DNA of 64,000 bases from Fen-1058 sp964398185 (GTDB lineage Bacteria; Chloroflexota; Anaerolineae; Fen-1058). The DNA lies in contig CAYNML010000014.1 in the NCBI GenBank assembly GCA_964398185.1, positions 23,762 through 87,761 on the forward strand. The letters are read 5' to 3'. Below are positions 25,112 through 33,533 of this stretch, in pieces; within the stretch, counting starts at the first letter, position 1, and each line of letters opens with the position of its first letter. The notes under the pieces were generated by a model. The model was not told the DNA's origin, did no database searches, and saw only the letters and a list, made by a program, of their open reading frames with translations. The position numbers were made by a program, and so were the translations under genes.

Positions 25112-25966
25112 ATGATCGAATGGTTCGCTAAGCCCTTAACTTATGAGTTCATGCAGCGTGGACTGCTGGCTTCCACGCTGGTGGGCGTGCTGTGCGCGGT
25201 GGTGGGCTGTTACGTGGTGCTGCGCGGCATGGCCTTCTTAGGCGATGCGCTGGCGCACGCCATTCTGCCCGGCGTAGCGATTGCGTATCTCTTCAACGGC
25301 AATCTGCTGCTCGGCGCGTTGATTGCGGCCATCGTTGTGGCGCTGCTCATCGGCATTCTGTCGCGGCAGGGCGCGATCAAAGAGGATACGGCGATCGGGA
25401 TTCTCTTTGCAGCGGCGCTGTCGCTAGGCGTGCTGCTGATCAGCAGCATCCGCACGTACGCGGTCGATCTCACACACATCATGTTTGGGAACGTGCTGGG
25501 GGTGAGCACCAGCGATTTAATTATCACTGCGCTGCTGGCTGTGCTGGTGTTGGGCTTCATCGTCGTGTTTTACCGTGAATTTCTGGTGATGTCGTTCGAT
25601 CCGGTGCTGGCGGCCACGCTGCGTATGCGCGCCGAGCGTTTCCGCATTTTGATGTTGATCCTGCTGGCGCTGACGATTGTGGTTTCGCTGCAAACCGTGG
25701 GCGTGGGCCTCGTTGCGGCGATGCTGGTCACGCCCGGCGCGGCGGCGTATCTGCTGACGCGGCGCTTGTCGTCCATGATGATCGTGGCGGGCGTCATCGG
25801 CGCGGTATCGAGCGTGATTGGCTTGTATTTGAGCTTCTACCTCAGCGTGGCCTCAGGCGCGGCGGTGGTGTTGACCGCGACGGTGATCTTTATGCTGGCG
25901 TACTTATTTGCTCCGGCGCGCGGTGTGCTGGCGCGGCGCTGGCACGCGCGGGTCAAGACGGCTTGA
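25112..25966 (+). CDS. znuB: Zinc ABC transporter permease
   Basis: A 284-residue, ABC-3-family membrane protein with about eight helices. Features are VVGCYVVLRGMAFLGDALAH, HAILPGVAIAYL and the later segment VGLVAAMLVTPGAAAYLLTR. It imports zinc with ZnuA and ZnuC. It is separated from znuC by a family A repeat, and its TGA overlaps the next start (TTGA), suggesting coupling to the glycosylase gene. Confidence 0.93.
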   Translation: MIEWFAKPLTYEFMQRGLLASTLVGVLCAVVGCYVVLRGMAFLGDALAHAILPGVAIAYLFNGNLLLGALIAAIVVALLIGILSRQGAIKEDTAIGILFAAALSLGVLLISSIRTYAVDLTHIMFGNVLGVSTSDLIITALLAVLVLGFIVVFYREFLVMSFDPVLAATLRMRAERFRILMLILLALTIVVSLQTVGVGLVAAMLVTPGAAAYLLTRRLSSMMIVAGVIGAVSSVIGLYLSFYLSVASGAAVVLTATVIFMLAYLFAPARGVLARRWHARVKTA

Positions 25967-26481
25967 AGCACAGCTTTCCCCCGATCATCGAGCCTGCGTC
26001 GCGCGTGCTGATCCTCGGCTCGCTGCCCGGCGACGAATCGCTGCGACGGCAGCAGTACTATGCTCATCCGCGCAATCAGTTCTGGCGCATCCTCGCCGAG
26101 ATCTATCACGTGCCGTTTCCGGCGACGTATCAGGAGCGCGAGGCGTTGGTGTTGCAGAAGCAGTTGGCGTTGTGGGATGTGGTGCAACACGGAGAGCGCG
26201 CAGGCAGCCTGGATAACAACATTCGCAACGCGACACCGAACGATTTCCAGTGGCTGTTCACAACCTATCGGAACTTGCGAGCAATTGTGTTCAACGGCCG
26301 GAAGGCTCACGCTTTGTTTGAGCGTAAGGTTTTGCAACAGCCGTCGTGTGCTGGCTTCGAGCACTTGCCGCGGCTGCTGCTGCCGTCGACCAGCCCGGCG
26401 GCCACGCTGCCGCTGGCCGCCAAGATCGCGCGGTGGCGCCAGCTCACCGCATTTCAAATTCACAGGGACGAATCACGATGA
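25963..26481 (+). CDS. DNA-deoxyinosine (hypoxanthine) glycosylase, UDG superfamily
   Basis: A 172-residue uracil-DNA-glycosylase-superfamily enzyme of the type that removes deaminated adenine. It has VLILGSLPGDESLRRQQYYA then HPRNQFWRIL near residues 15-45, and a C-terminal LLPSTSPA motif around 139-146. Length is normal. The TTG start overlaps the znuB stop, and its own TGA overlaps the next ATG (ATGA), so three genes are chained. The link to zinc uptake is probably only positional. Confidence 0.88.
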   Translation: MKHSFPPIIEPASRVLILGSLPGDESLRRQQYYAHPRNQFWRILAEIYHVPFPATYQEREALVLQKQLALWDVVQHGERAGSLDNNIRNATPNDFQWLFTTYRNLRAIVFNGRKAHALFERKVLQQPSCAGFEHLPRLLLPSTSPAATLPLAAKIARWRQLTAFQIHRDESR

Positions 26482-27350
26482 TCGCTTCACGTCAGATGTC
26501 GCGTTGCACGCTGTTCATACTGGTGGCGCTGTTGACCGCCATCTTCGTCGGCGCTTGTTCGGTGACGCCGCTGGTCTCGCCGCTCAGGCCCGCGCCAACC
26601 CGTCCGCTGCCTGCGCCGACGTCGACGATCGCGCCGCTGAAGTTGCCCACAGCGCGGAACCTGACCTATCGAGTCGTCGCCACTTACCCGCACGATCGCA
26701 ACGCCTTCACCCAGGGCCTGGTTATCGACGACGGCGTGCTGTATGAAGGCACCGGCCTGAATGGCCGATCATCGCTGCGGCGGGTCGATCTGGCGAGCGG
26801 CGCCGTGTTGCAGAGTGTGGCGCTCGACCAGCAGTACTTTGGCGAAGGCATTACCACGTGGGGTGATCAGATCATCCAGTTGACGTGGCAGTCGCAGCAG
26901 GGCTTTGTGTACGACAAGGATACCTTCGAGTTGCTCAAGACCTTCGCCTATCCGGGCGAAGGCTGGGGCCTGACGCACGATGATCGTTCGCTGATCATGA
27001 GCGATGGCACGCCGGCGATCCGCTTTCTTGATCCGGTGACGCTGCACGAGACCCGGCGCATTACCGTGACCGATCAGGGCCAGCCGGTGGTCAAGCTCAA
27101 CGAACTCGAATACGTGCACGGCGAGATTCTGGCGCACGTGTGGCAGACCGATCGGGTGGTGCGCATCTCGCCAGACGACGGGCGCGTCATCGGCTGGATC
27201 GATCTGAGCGGGCTGCTCAGCGCGGAGGATCGCCAGCAGCCGGTGGATGTCTTGAACGGCATCGCGTATGATGCCGCGCGCGATCGGTTGTTTGTGACCG
27301 GCAAGCTGTGGCCCAGGCTGTTCGAGATCGAGTTGGCGCCGCAGCCCTGA
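26478..27350 (+). CDS. Glutaminyl-peptide cyclotransferase family lipoprotein
   Basis: A 290-residue secreted beta-propeller enzyme of the plant/bacterial glutamine cyclotransferase family, which converts N-terminal Gln to pyroglutamate. It has a signal peptide with lipobox VGAC (Cys27), then VVATYPHDRNAFTQGLVIDD, EGTGLNGRSSLRRVD and NELEYVHGEILAHVWQTD, all typical. The ATG overlaps the previous stop. It converges on the next minus-strand gene nine bases away with no visible terminator. Confidence 0.9.
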   Translation: MIASRQMSRCTLFILVALLTAIFVGACSVTPLVSPLRPAPTRPLPAPTSTIAPLKLPTARNLTYRVVATYPHDRNAFTQGLVIDDGVLYEGTGLNGRSSLRRVDLASGAVLQSVALDQQYFGEGITTWGDQIIQLTWQSQQGFVYDKDTFELLKTFAYPGEGWGLTHDDRSLIMSDGTPAIRFLDPVTLHETRRITVTDQGQPVVKLNELEYVHGEILAHVWQTDRVVRISPDDGRVIGWIDLSGLLSAEDRQQPVDVLNGIAYDAARDRLFVTGKLWPRLFEIELAPQP

Positions 27351-27359
27351 GGCGGCCTC

Positions 27360-28460
27360 TCACCGAATTGCGCGTTCCGTTGCTTTATTGAAGAAGTGCA
27401 GTTTGTCGAGGTTGATGGTGAGTGTCACGGTGTTGCCCACGCGGGCGCGACTGCGCGGATCGACGCGGGCGACGAAGGAATGCGCGCCGTTGACCAAATA
27501 CAGGAAAATCTCGTTGCCCATCAATTCGGTCACGTCCACCTGCGCTTCGATGGAGGCGGCTTTGATGCCGGGCGCGACGAAGTTCGCGTCGTAGATGTCT
27601 TCCGGGCGGAGGCCCACCACGATCGCCTGACCGATGTGATCTTTGAGCGCCGTATGCCGATCGGGCGGGACGCGCAGCCGCAGGGTTTCGCTCTGCGCGA
27701 AGAGTTCCTCATCCGATCGGATCAGCTGCATCTCAAAGAAGTTCATGCTGGGACTGCCGATGAAGCCCGCCACAAATTGATTGCCGGGCCGATCGTACAG
27801 GGCCTGCGGCGTGTCGACCTGCTGCAGGACGCCTTCCTTCATTACGGCGATGCGCGTGCCCATGGTCATCGCTTCCGTTTGATCGTGCGTCACGTAAACG
27901 AAAGTCGCGCCGAGCTGCTTGTGCAGCTTGATGATCTCCGCGCGCGTCTGCACACGCAATTTGGCGTCGAGGTTGGATAACGGTTCGTCGAAGAGGAAGA
28001 CCTGCGGCTCGCGCACGATGGCGCGGCCCACCGCCACGCGCTGGCGCTGCCCGCCGGACAACTGGCCCGGCTTGCGGCCCAGCAGCTCTTCAATGCCCAG
28101 CACCTGCGCCGCCTGCTGCACCCGCTCGCTGATTTCCTTGTTCTGCGTTTTGCGCAGCTTCAACGAGAACGACATATTCTTGCCCACATCCATGTGCGGA
28201 TACAACGCGTACGATTGAAACACCATGGCGATGTCGCGGTCTTTGGGCGGAATGTCGTTGACCAGCCGCTCGCCGATGTAGATGCTGCCGGTTGTCACAT
28301 CTTCCAGCCCGGCTAACACGCGCAGGCTGGTGGTCTTGCCGCAGCCCGACGGGCCGACCAAGACCAGGAATTCCTGATCGGCGATGTGGAGATGGAGATC
28401 GTTGACGGCGAGGACGTTGCCGTAGGCTTTGCTGACGTGTTCGAAGGTGACGCTGGCCAT
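27360..28460 (-). CDS. ugpC: UgpC/MalK/MsmX-type sugar ABC transporter ATP-binding protein
   Basis: A 366-residue CUT1-type ATPase with GPSGCGKTT, the Q-loop VFQSYALYPHM, LSGGQRQRVAVGRAIV, FLFDEPLSNLDAKLR and YVTHDQTEAMT, plus a C-terminal TOBE/OB regulatory domain (about 240-366). No permease or binding-protein gene is adjacent, so it probably serves several CUT1 sugar importers encoded elsewhere, as MsmX and MalK-like ATPases do. The exact substrate cannot be read from sequence. Confidence 0.88.
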   Translation of the reverse strand: MASVTFEHVSKAYGNVLAVNDLHLHIADQEFLVLVGPSGCGKTTSLRVLAGLEDVTTGSIYIGERLVNDIPPKDRDIAMVFQSYALYPHMDVGKNMSFSLKLRKTQNKEISERVQQAAQVLGIEELLGRKPGQLSGGQRQRVAVGRAIVREPQVFLFDEPLSNLDAKLRVQTRAEIIKLHKQLGATFVYVTHDQTEAMTMGTRIAVMKEGVLQQVDTPQALYDRPGNQFVAGFIGSPSMNFFEMQLIRSDEELFAQSETLRLRVPPDRHTALKDHIGQAIVVGLRPEDIYDANFVAPGIKAASIEAQVDVTELMGNEIFLYLVNGAHSFVARVDPRSRARVGNTVTLTINLDKLHFFNKATERAIR

Positions 28461-28497
28461 GGTGCTCCTCGCAATGACGGGTGATCTTTCGCGCTGA

Positions 28498-28503
28498 ATT
28501 GTA
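28498..28503 (-). promoter_or_regulatory. Candidate -10 for the UgpC-type ATPase gene
   Basis: TACAAT on the minus strand lies about 40 bases before the ATG. No good -35 hexamer is present at normal spacing. Confidence 0.4.
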
Positions 28504-28516
28504 GCATGATCGGCAG

Positions 28517-28545
28517 TTGCGCCTGTTTTGCGGCGGGTCTACAAT
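28517..28545 (+). promoter_or_regulatory. Promoter of the MoxR operon
   Basis: TTGCGC, a 17-base spacer, then TACAAT, located about 50 bases before the chosen MoxR ATG. The two divergent promoters share a 134-base interval. Confidence 0.65.
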
Positions 28546-28594
28546 GGGCAGCGACATCGTCGCCGACATCGTGCCGCGAAAGGACGCATTCAGC

Positions 28595-29545
28595 ATGCCG
28601 CTCACCGCCCGCGAAGTGCAAGCTCAGTCCCGCAAGATCATCGACAACCTGGAGACCGTCATCGTCGGCAAACGCCGCGAATTGGAATTGGTGCTCATCG
28701 GTTTGTTGTGCCAGGGGCATCTCCTTATTGAGGATGTGCCCGGCGTGGGCAAGACGATCCTGGCGCGCAGCCTGGCGCAGTCACTCGGCTGCACGTTCAG
28801 CCGCATCCAGTTCACGCCCGATCTGCTGCCCAGCGACATCACCGGCTCGTCGATCTTCAATCAGCAGACACGTCAGTTCGAATTTCGCCCCGGGCCGATC
28901 ATGGGGCAGATCGTGCTGGCCGACGAGATCAATCGGGCCACGCCGAAAACCCAATCGGCGCTGCTGGAAGCGATGGAAGAACGGCAGATCACGATCGATG
29001 GCGTGGTGCACGCGCTGCCCCAGCCGTTCATGGTCATCGGCACCCAGAACCCGATCGAGTATGAGGGCACCTTCCCGCTGCCCGAAGCGCAGCTCGATCG
29101 CTTCCTGCTGCGTGTCAGCCTGGGCTACCTCTCCAAGCGCGAAGAGATCCGCATGATGGCCGATCAACAATTCGTGCATCCCCTCCAGGCGGTAAATGCC
29201 GTGGTCTCCACGGAAGAACTGCTGGCCTTGCAAGATGCGGTGAAGCACGTGTTTGTGTCGGAAGCCATCCGGCAGTATGTGGTCGATCTCACCTTTGCCA
29301 CGCGCGAGAATGACAGCCTGTATCTGGGCGCGAGTCCGCGCGGCAGCCTGGGCTTATTCCGCACGGGGCAGGCGCACGCGGCATTGCAAGGGCGCGATTA
29401 CGTGCTGCCCGACGACATCAAGGCGCTGGCCGAGGTGGTGCTGGCTCATCGCGTGATGGTGAATCCGTCGGCGCGCTTGAAGCAGGTGACGCCCAAACGT
29501 GTGATTGGCGAGTTGCTGCAACGGGTGCCAGTACCGGATGCGTAA
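28595..29545 (+). CDS. MoxR family AAA+ ATPase
   Basis: A 316-residue MoxR-type AAA+ chaperone with Walker A GVGKT in IEDVPGVGKTILARSLAQ, Walker B VLADEINRATPKTQSALLEA, the sensor segment VIGTQNPIEYEGTFPLPEAQ and DRFLLRV. The start is placed at the ATG behind AAAGGA, giving normal length. Two upstream in-frame ATGs fall in or near the promoter. MoxR proteins work with the DUF58 and transglutaminase proteins encoded next, a conserved trio implicated in envelope or enzyme maturation. Confidence 0.9.
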   Translation: MPLTAREVQAQSRKIIDNLETVIVGKRRELELVLIGLLCQGHLLIEDVPGVGKTILARSLAQSLGCTFSRIQFTPDLLPSDITGSSIFNQQTRQFEFRPGPIMGQIVLADEINRATPKTQSALLEAMEERQITIDGVVHALPQPFMVIGTQNPIEYEGTFPLPEAQLDRFLLRVSLGYLSKREEIRMMADQQFVHPLQAVNAVVSTEELLALQDAVKHVFVSEAIRQYVVDLTFATRENDSLYLGASPRGSLGLFRTGQAHAALQGRDYVLPDDIKALAEVVLAHRVMVNPSARLKQVTPKRVIGELLQRVPVPDA

Positions 29546-29606
29546 AGCGTAATGCGTAATGCGTAAAGCGTAATGCGTAAAGCGTAATGCGTAAAGCGTA
29601 ATGCGT
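29540..29606. repeat. GCGTAATGCGTAAA tandem array, left of assembly gap
   Basis: Units of GCGTAATGCGTAAA repeat up to the run of Ns. The array restarts right after the gap in the same phase and orientation, so the assembly most likely broke because of the repeat. True array length is unknown. Confidence 0.85.
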
Positions 29607-29706
29607 NNNNNNNNNNNNNNNNNNNNNNNNNNNNNNNNNNNNNNNNNNNNNNNNNNNNNNNNNNNNNNNNNNNNNNNNNNNNNNNNNNNNNNNNNNNNNN
29701 NNNNNN
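29607..29706. other. Assembly gap of 100 Ns
   Basis: Exactly 100 Ns, the usual placeholder for a gap of unknown size, inside a tandem repeat between the MoxR and DUF58 genes. Confidence 0.98.
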
Positions 29707-29776
29707 ATGCGTAATGCGTAAAGCGTAATGCGTAAAGCGTAATGCGTAAAGCGTAATGCGTAAAGCGTAATGCGTT
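29707..29776. repeat. GCGTAATGCGTAAA tandem array, right of assembly gap
   Basis: Continuation of the array to the left of the gap. It is followed within four bases by a family A repeat. Confidence 0.85.
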
Positions 29777-29779
29777 ACC

Positions 29780-29875
29780 GTCATTCCCGCGTGCAGTCGG
29801 CGGGAATCTATTTGACGATTGGCCAGGGTTGCTTATCATGATTCTGGATGCCTGACTACACCGCTCGGGCATGAC
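29780..29875. repeat. Interspersed repeat family A, copy 3
   Basis: GTCATTCCCGCGTGC, GGCGGGAATCTA, CTGGATGCCTGA, CTCGGGCATGAC. The right half has lost part of its palindrome (GCCTGA instead of GCCCGA). Confidence 0.75.
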
Positions 29876-29897
29876 AGGCTGAGAACTATTGCTGAAT

Positions 29898-31244
29898 ATG
29901 AAAATTGTGCAGCGGATTTTGAATCGAATCACACGGCTGTGGCACTGGTCGCGCCCCGACAGTGACGTACGTCTTCACCTGCGGCAGCCGGTCATTGCCG
30001 CCGCGCTGATCGTGTTGCTGGCGTGGCTGATCATCGCGCCAAACACCGTGGCGCTGACAGGCATCGTCACGCTGGGTAGCCTGTTGCTGCTCAGTTATCT
30101 GTGGGTGCGTTCGCTGGCAAAAGGCGTCACCACGCAGCGCACGCTGCGCTACTCGGCGGTGCAGGTGGGCGATGAACTGGAAGAGCTGCTGGTGCTCGAC
30201 AATCGATTGCGCCTGCCCGTGATCTGGGCGGAGTTCATCGATCGATCCACCGCGCCCGGCTATTCGATCTCGGGTGTGCGAACAACCGGAGCGCGTAAGC
30301 GAGAACAGTGGCGCTTGCACACCTCATGCTCGCAGCGCGGCGTCTATGCGCTGGGACCGTGGGAAGTGCGCCTGGGTGATCCGTTTGGATTGTTTGAAGC
30401 GCGGCAGGCGTATCACCAGCAAACCGAGATTGTGGTGTATCCGCCGTTGGCGGCGCTGCCACCCGAGATCGCGCATCACCGCCGCGCAATCGGCGATCGT
30501 GCGCCGTTGCGGCAGCCCGTCTCCGCCGAGACGATCAATGCCATGTCCACGCGCCCCTATGTCAGGGGCGATGCGCTTCAGCGCGTACACTGGCGCACCA
30601 CCGCCAAGCGCGACGATCTCTTCGTGAAAATCTTCGAGCCGGAAGCCGCGTCGACGATGTGGCTGATCCCCGATCTCGATGCCAGTGTGCAGCTGGGCGA
30701 TGGTGCTGAGTCATCGCTGGAGAAGATGATCGTCCTCACCGCGTCGATTGCGGCACGTCTGCTCGACGAGCGTCTGGCTGTAGGAGTGATCCTTGACGCA
30801 GCGAGCAGTCATTCCGTTTTGCCGCAGATGGGCGCGGCACACTTGTGGACGATTCTGCGCGCCCTGGCGCTGGCCCAGCCGCGCCCCGATCGGCCTTTAG
30901 CTGAAACGCTGATCCACGCGCGCTCGATCGTGTCCCTGCGCGATTCGGCGGTGATCGTGACGCCATCGCTCGATCCTGAATGGAGCAAAGCGCTGCCGCA
31001 CTTATCGGGGGGCTCGCGCCTGGGCGGCGTGGAGGTGGTGCTGCTCGATCCGGTCTCGTTCGGTGGCGCGATCGGGGCGGACGCTTTCCGCACGCTGTTG
31101 CTGGAGCAGGGCGTGCCCACGCACATCGTCCGCCGCCAGGATATTCGATCGACAAGCGGCACGTATGGCGCGGTGCGCCGCTGGGAATTCAAGACGTTAG
31201 GCACAGGGCGCGTGGCGGTGCTGCAAACGCCCCGCGCGGCGTAG
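29898..31244 (+). CDS. DUF58 domain-containing membrane protein
   Basis: A 448-residue protein with two membrane helices (about 35-75). A cytoplasmic region with the DUF58 signature follows: RPYVRGDALQRVHWRTTAKR, then DDLFVKIFEPE, around residues 220-250, and a vWA-like tail. DUF58 proteins are regular partners of MoxR ATPases. The ATG is used; the frame opens three codons earlier at TTG. The next gene, a transglutaminase-like protein, completes the trio. Confidence 0.88.
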   Translation: MKIVQRILNRITRLWHWSRPDSDVRLHLRQPVIAAALIVLLAWLIIAPNTVALTGIVTLGSLLLLSYLWVRSLAKGVTTQRTLRYSAVQVGDELEELLVLDNRLRLPVIWAEFIDRSTAPGYSISGVRTTGARKREQWRLHTSCSQRGVYALGPWEVRLGDPFGLFEARQAYHQQTEIVVYPPLAALPPEIAHHRRAIGDRAPLRQPVSAETINAMSTRPYVRGDALQRVHWRTTAKRDDLFVKIFEPEAASTMWLIPDLDASVQLGDGAESSLEKMIVLTASIAARLLDERLAVGVILDAASSHSVLPQMGAAHLWTILRALALAQPRPDRPLAETLIHARSIVSLRDSAVIVTPSLDPEWSKALPHLSGGSRLGGVEVVLLDPVSFGGAIGADAFRTLLLEQGVPTHIVRRQDIRSTSGTYGAVRRWEFKTLGTGRVAVLQTPRAA

Positions 31245-31300
31245 CCCTCACCCCTGACCCCTCTCCCGAAACGGTGAAGCGTGTTTCAGGAGAGGGGCGC
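31245..31300. repeat. CCCTCTCC...GGAGAGGGG inverted repeat providing a ribosome site
   Basis: CCCTCACCCCTGACCCCTCTCC is followed after about 22 bases by GGAGAGGGGCG. The purine-rich right arm lies about 10 bases before the transglutaminase ATG and can serve as its Shine-Dalgarno, so folding of the repeat could hide the ribosome site. Confidence 0.5.
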
Positions 31301-31307
31301 GAACACC

Positions 31308-33533
31308 ATGATCACTTCACTCAAAGCCACAACCTGGGAACGCGTGCAGCAGCACTGGATCACCGTGCTGCTGCTGAGCGCGGTGGTGATCACGTGGCTG
31401 GCGATGCTGCCCAACGTCGAACGACTGCGCGCTGCCGAAACGATCAACACCATTGTCCTGAGCGGCGCGGTGTATGGCGCGCTGCTGGCGCTGACACGCT
31501 GGCGGACACGCACGGCATGGGCCGTCAGTTTGCTCACGTCAGTGGGGCTGGCGATCTTGATCGTGGGGCGGATACTGCCGGATCCGGCCTCGTTGTTCGG
31601 GCAGCCGTTCGATAAGTCGGTGTGGTTGATGAATGCGCGTCTCGCCACACTGGGCGAAGTGCTGCGCAGCGATGGGCAATGGCTGCTGACCACTTATCTG
31701 CCGCAGACGCGCCTGTTTCTGTTGGTGAACGTCGTCGTGGTCTGGAATGCCGCCGCGTGCCTGACGTGGGGCGTGCTGCGCCGCCGCCGCGCGCTGGCCG
31801 CGGTGCTGCCGCTGGCGCTGCTGGGCGTGCTGTACACGGCATTCAACAAAGACGGCCCGCAGATTTCCGTGTTGTTCATTGGCGCGTGCGTGCTGCTCGT
31901 CGCGCGCACGGCCTACACCTATGCGACGCACGATTGGACCCGGCGCAACGTCGGCTATCCTGATCTCATCGGCGAAGACTGGACGATGTGGGCGGCGCTC
32001 CTGGCCGGGGCGGTGATCGTGCTGACAGGGCTCAGCACGCCTGAGTGGCGCAGCTCGCTGCAGCGTCTGGCCGAAGCGCTGCGCCCCACGCCGCCGCCGG
32101 TGACCACCGTCGTGCCGGTGCGCTTCGACGAGCAGGTGAGCAACGACTACACGCCCAGTTTTGTGCCGCCTCTCGATTTTGTGGGCGAGTCTTTCCCGGA
32201 GTCAGACCTTACAGTCTTCTACGTCACCACCGATGATCCACCTGCCGGGGTGGAAAGCAGCGGCCTGATCAAAGCGCCCAAAGAAAAACATTACTGGCGC
32301 GGCGCGATCTTCGATGAATACACCGGCAGCGGTTGGGAACTGCTGCCCGTCGAAGTCGAAGCGCCGATCACGACCGGCGTAAACATTCCGCCGGGGCGTT
32401 ACGCGCTGCGCCAGCAGTTCAACATCATCTCGCTGCCAGACAATCGCTTGTTTGCGGCGGCTCAACCCGCCCAGGCCAGCGCGGGCACGACGTTGCAAGC
32501 CGCGGCCACGGACGATACGGCGGTGCTGCCGCGCGGACGTTTGCCCCGCTACGAGATCACCTCGTGGGCGCCGCGGGTGACCGGGCGGGAATTGGATGCG
32601 GCGGGCGCCGACTATCCCGCTGATATTCGCGACAAGTATCTGCAACTGCCGGACCGTCTGCCGCAGCGCGTGCGGGACCTGGCCGCGCGGTTGACCGCCG
32701 GGGCGACCTCGCCCTATGACAAGGCCGTGCGCGTGCAGGAGTATCTGCGCGTCACGTATCCTTACAAATTCGATGTGCCTGCGCCGCCGCCCGATCGTGA
32801 TGTGGTTGATTATTTTCTCTTTGAGGCGCCCGGCGGTTTTTGCGGTTACTTCGCCTCGGCCATGACGGTGATGCTGCGATCGCAGGGAGTGCCTGCGCGG
32901 ATGGTGGCCGGCTTTGCCACTGGCGAGTGGGATGGCGTGACGCGCAAGTATCGTGTGCCGGCCAAGGCGGCGCATGCGTGGGTGGAAGTGTATTTTCCGG
33001 GTTACGGCTGGATCGAGTTCGAGCCGACTTCGTCGCAAGTGGCGTTTGATTACACCAGCGCGGAAACCGAGCAACCCGAGCGGCTGCCGGAATCTTCTCA
33101 GTCCCAATCGGCTGACTCAGCCTCCACATCGATCGTGATCGGCGTGATAAGCGCACTGCTGTTGGGCTTGATCGGGGTGATGGGCTATGTGCTGTGGCGG
33201 CGTTATGCACTGGCGCAAATGACGCCGGAGATGCAGGCGCGGAACTTGTACTGGGAGATGCGCCGCTCACTGCGTCCGCTGGGGGTGGAGGTTGCGCCCA
33301 GCGCCACGCCGGCGGAATATCGGGCCGCGTGTGCCGATCGGTTGGCCGACCAGCCCCGGCTGCGGCACGCCATCGATCTGGTGATCGATTCGTACACTCG
33401 CGCCGTGTTCACCGCGACGCCGCCTAATCGATCTGAAGTGCGTGCAGCCCAACGCCTGTGGCGCGCGACGTGGCATCAACGGCTGCGGTGGCGCTTATTC
33501 CGACGCAGTCGCCGCCAGCACGCGATCGGTTGA
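31308..33533 (+). CDS. TgpA-type transglutaminase-like membrane protein
   Basis: A 741-residue protein with six or seven membrane helices in the first 240 residues. An extracytoplasmic region holds a transglutaminase core: catalytic Cys in GGFCGYFASAMTVMLRSQG, His in KAAHAWVEVYFPGYGWIEFE, with EFEPT where an acidic third residue is expected. A final helix (about 610-635) leads to a cytoplasmic tail with a DUF4129-like segment. The substrate is unknown. Its 3' end overlaps the convergent MFS gene by 39 bases. Confidence 0.9.
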   Translation: MITSLKATTWERVQQHWITVLLLSAVVITWLAMLPNVERLRAAETINTIVLSGAVYGALLALTRWRTRTAWAVSLLTSVGLAILIVGRILPDPASLFGQPFDKSVWLMNARLATLGEVLRSDGQWLLTTYLPQTRLFLLVNVVVVWNAAACLTWGVLRRRRALAAVLPLALLGVLYTAFNKDGPQISVLFIGACVLLVARTAYTYATHDWTRRNVGYPDLIGEDWTMWAALLAGAVIVLTGLSTPEWRSSLQRLAEALRPTPPPVTTVVPVRFDEQVSNDYTPSFVPPLDFVGESFPESDLTVFYVTTDDPPAGVESSGLIKAPKEKHYWRGAIFDEYTGSGWELLPVEVEAPITTGVNIPPGRYALRQQFNIISLPDNRLFAAAQPAQASAGTTLQAAATDDTAVLPRGRLPRYEITSWAPRVTGRELDAAGADYPADIRDKYLQLPDRLPQRVRDLAARLTAGATSPYDKAVRVQEYLRVTYPYKFDVPAPPPDRDVVDYFLFEAPGGFCGYFASAMTVMLRSQGVPARMVAGFATGEWDGVTRKYRVPAKAAHAWVEVYFPGYGWIEFEPTSSQVAFDYTSAETEQPERLPESSQSQSADSASTSIVIGVISALLLGLIGVMGYVLWRRYALAQMTPEMQARNLYWEMRRSLRPLGVEVAPSATPAEYRAACADRLADQPRLRHAIDLVIDSYTRAVFTATPPNRSEVRAAQRLWRATWHQRLRWRLFRRSRRQHAIG

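Noticed and set aside
29540..29776. CRISPR array at the repeat-rich assembly gap
   Set aside because: Units are direct tandem repeats of about 14 bases without spacers, and no cas gene is present.
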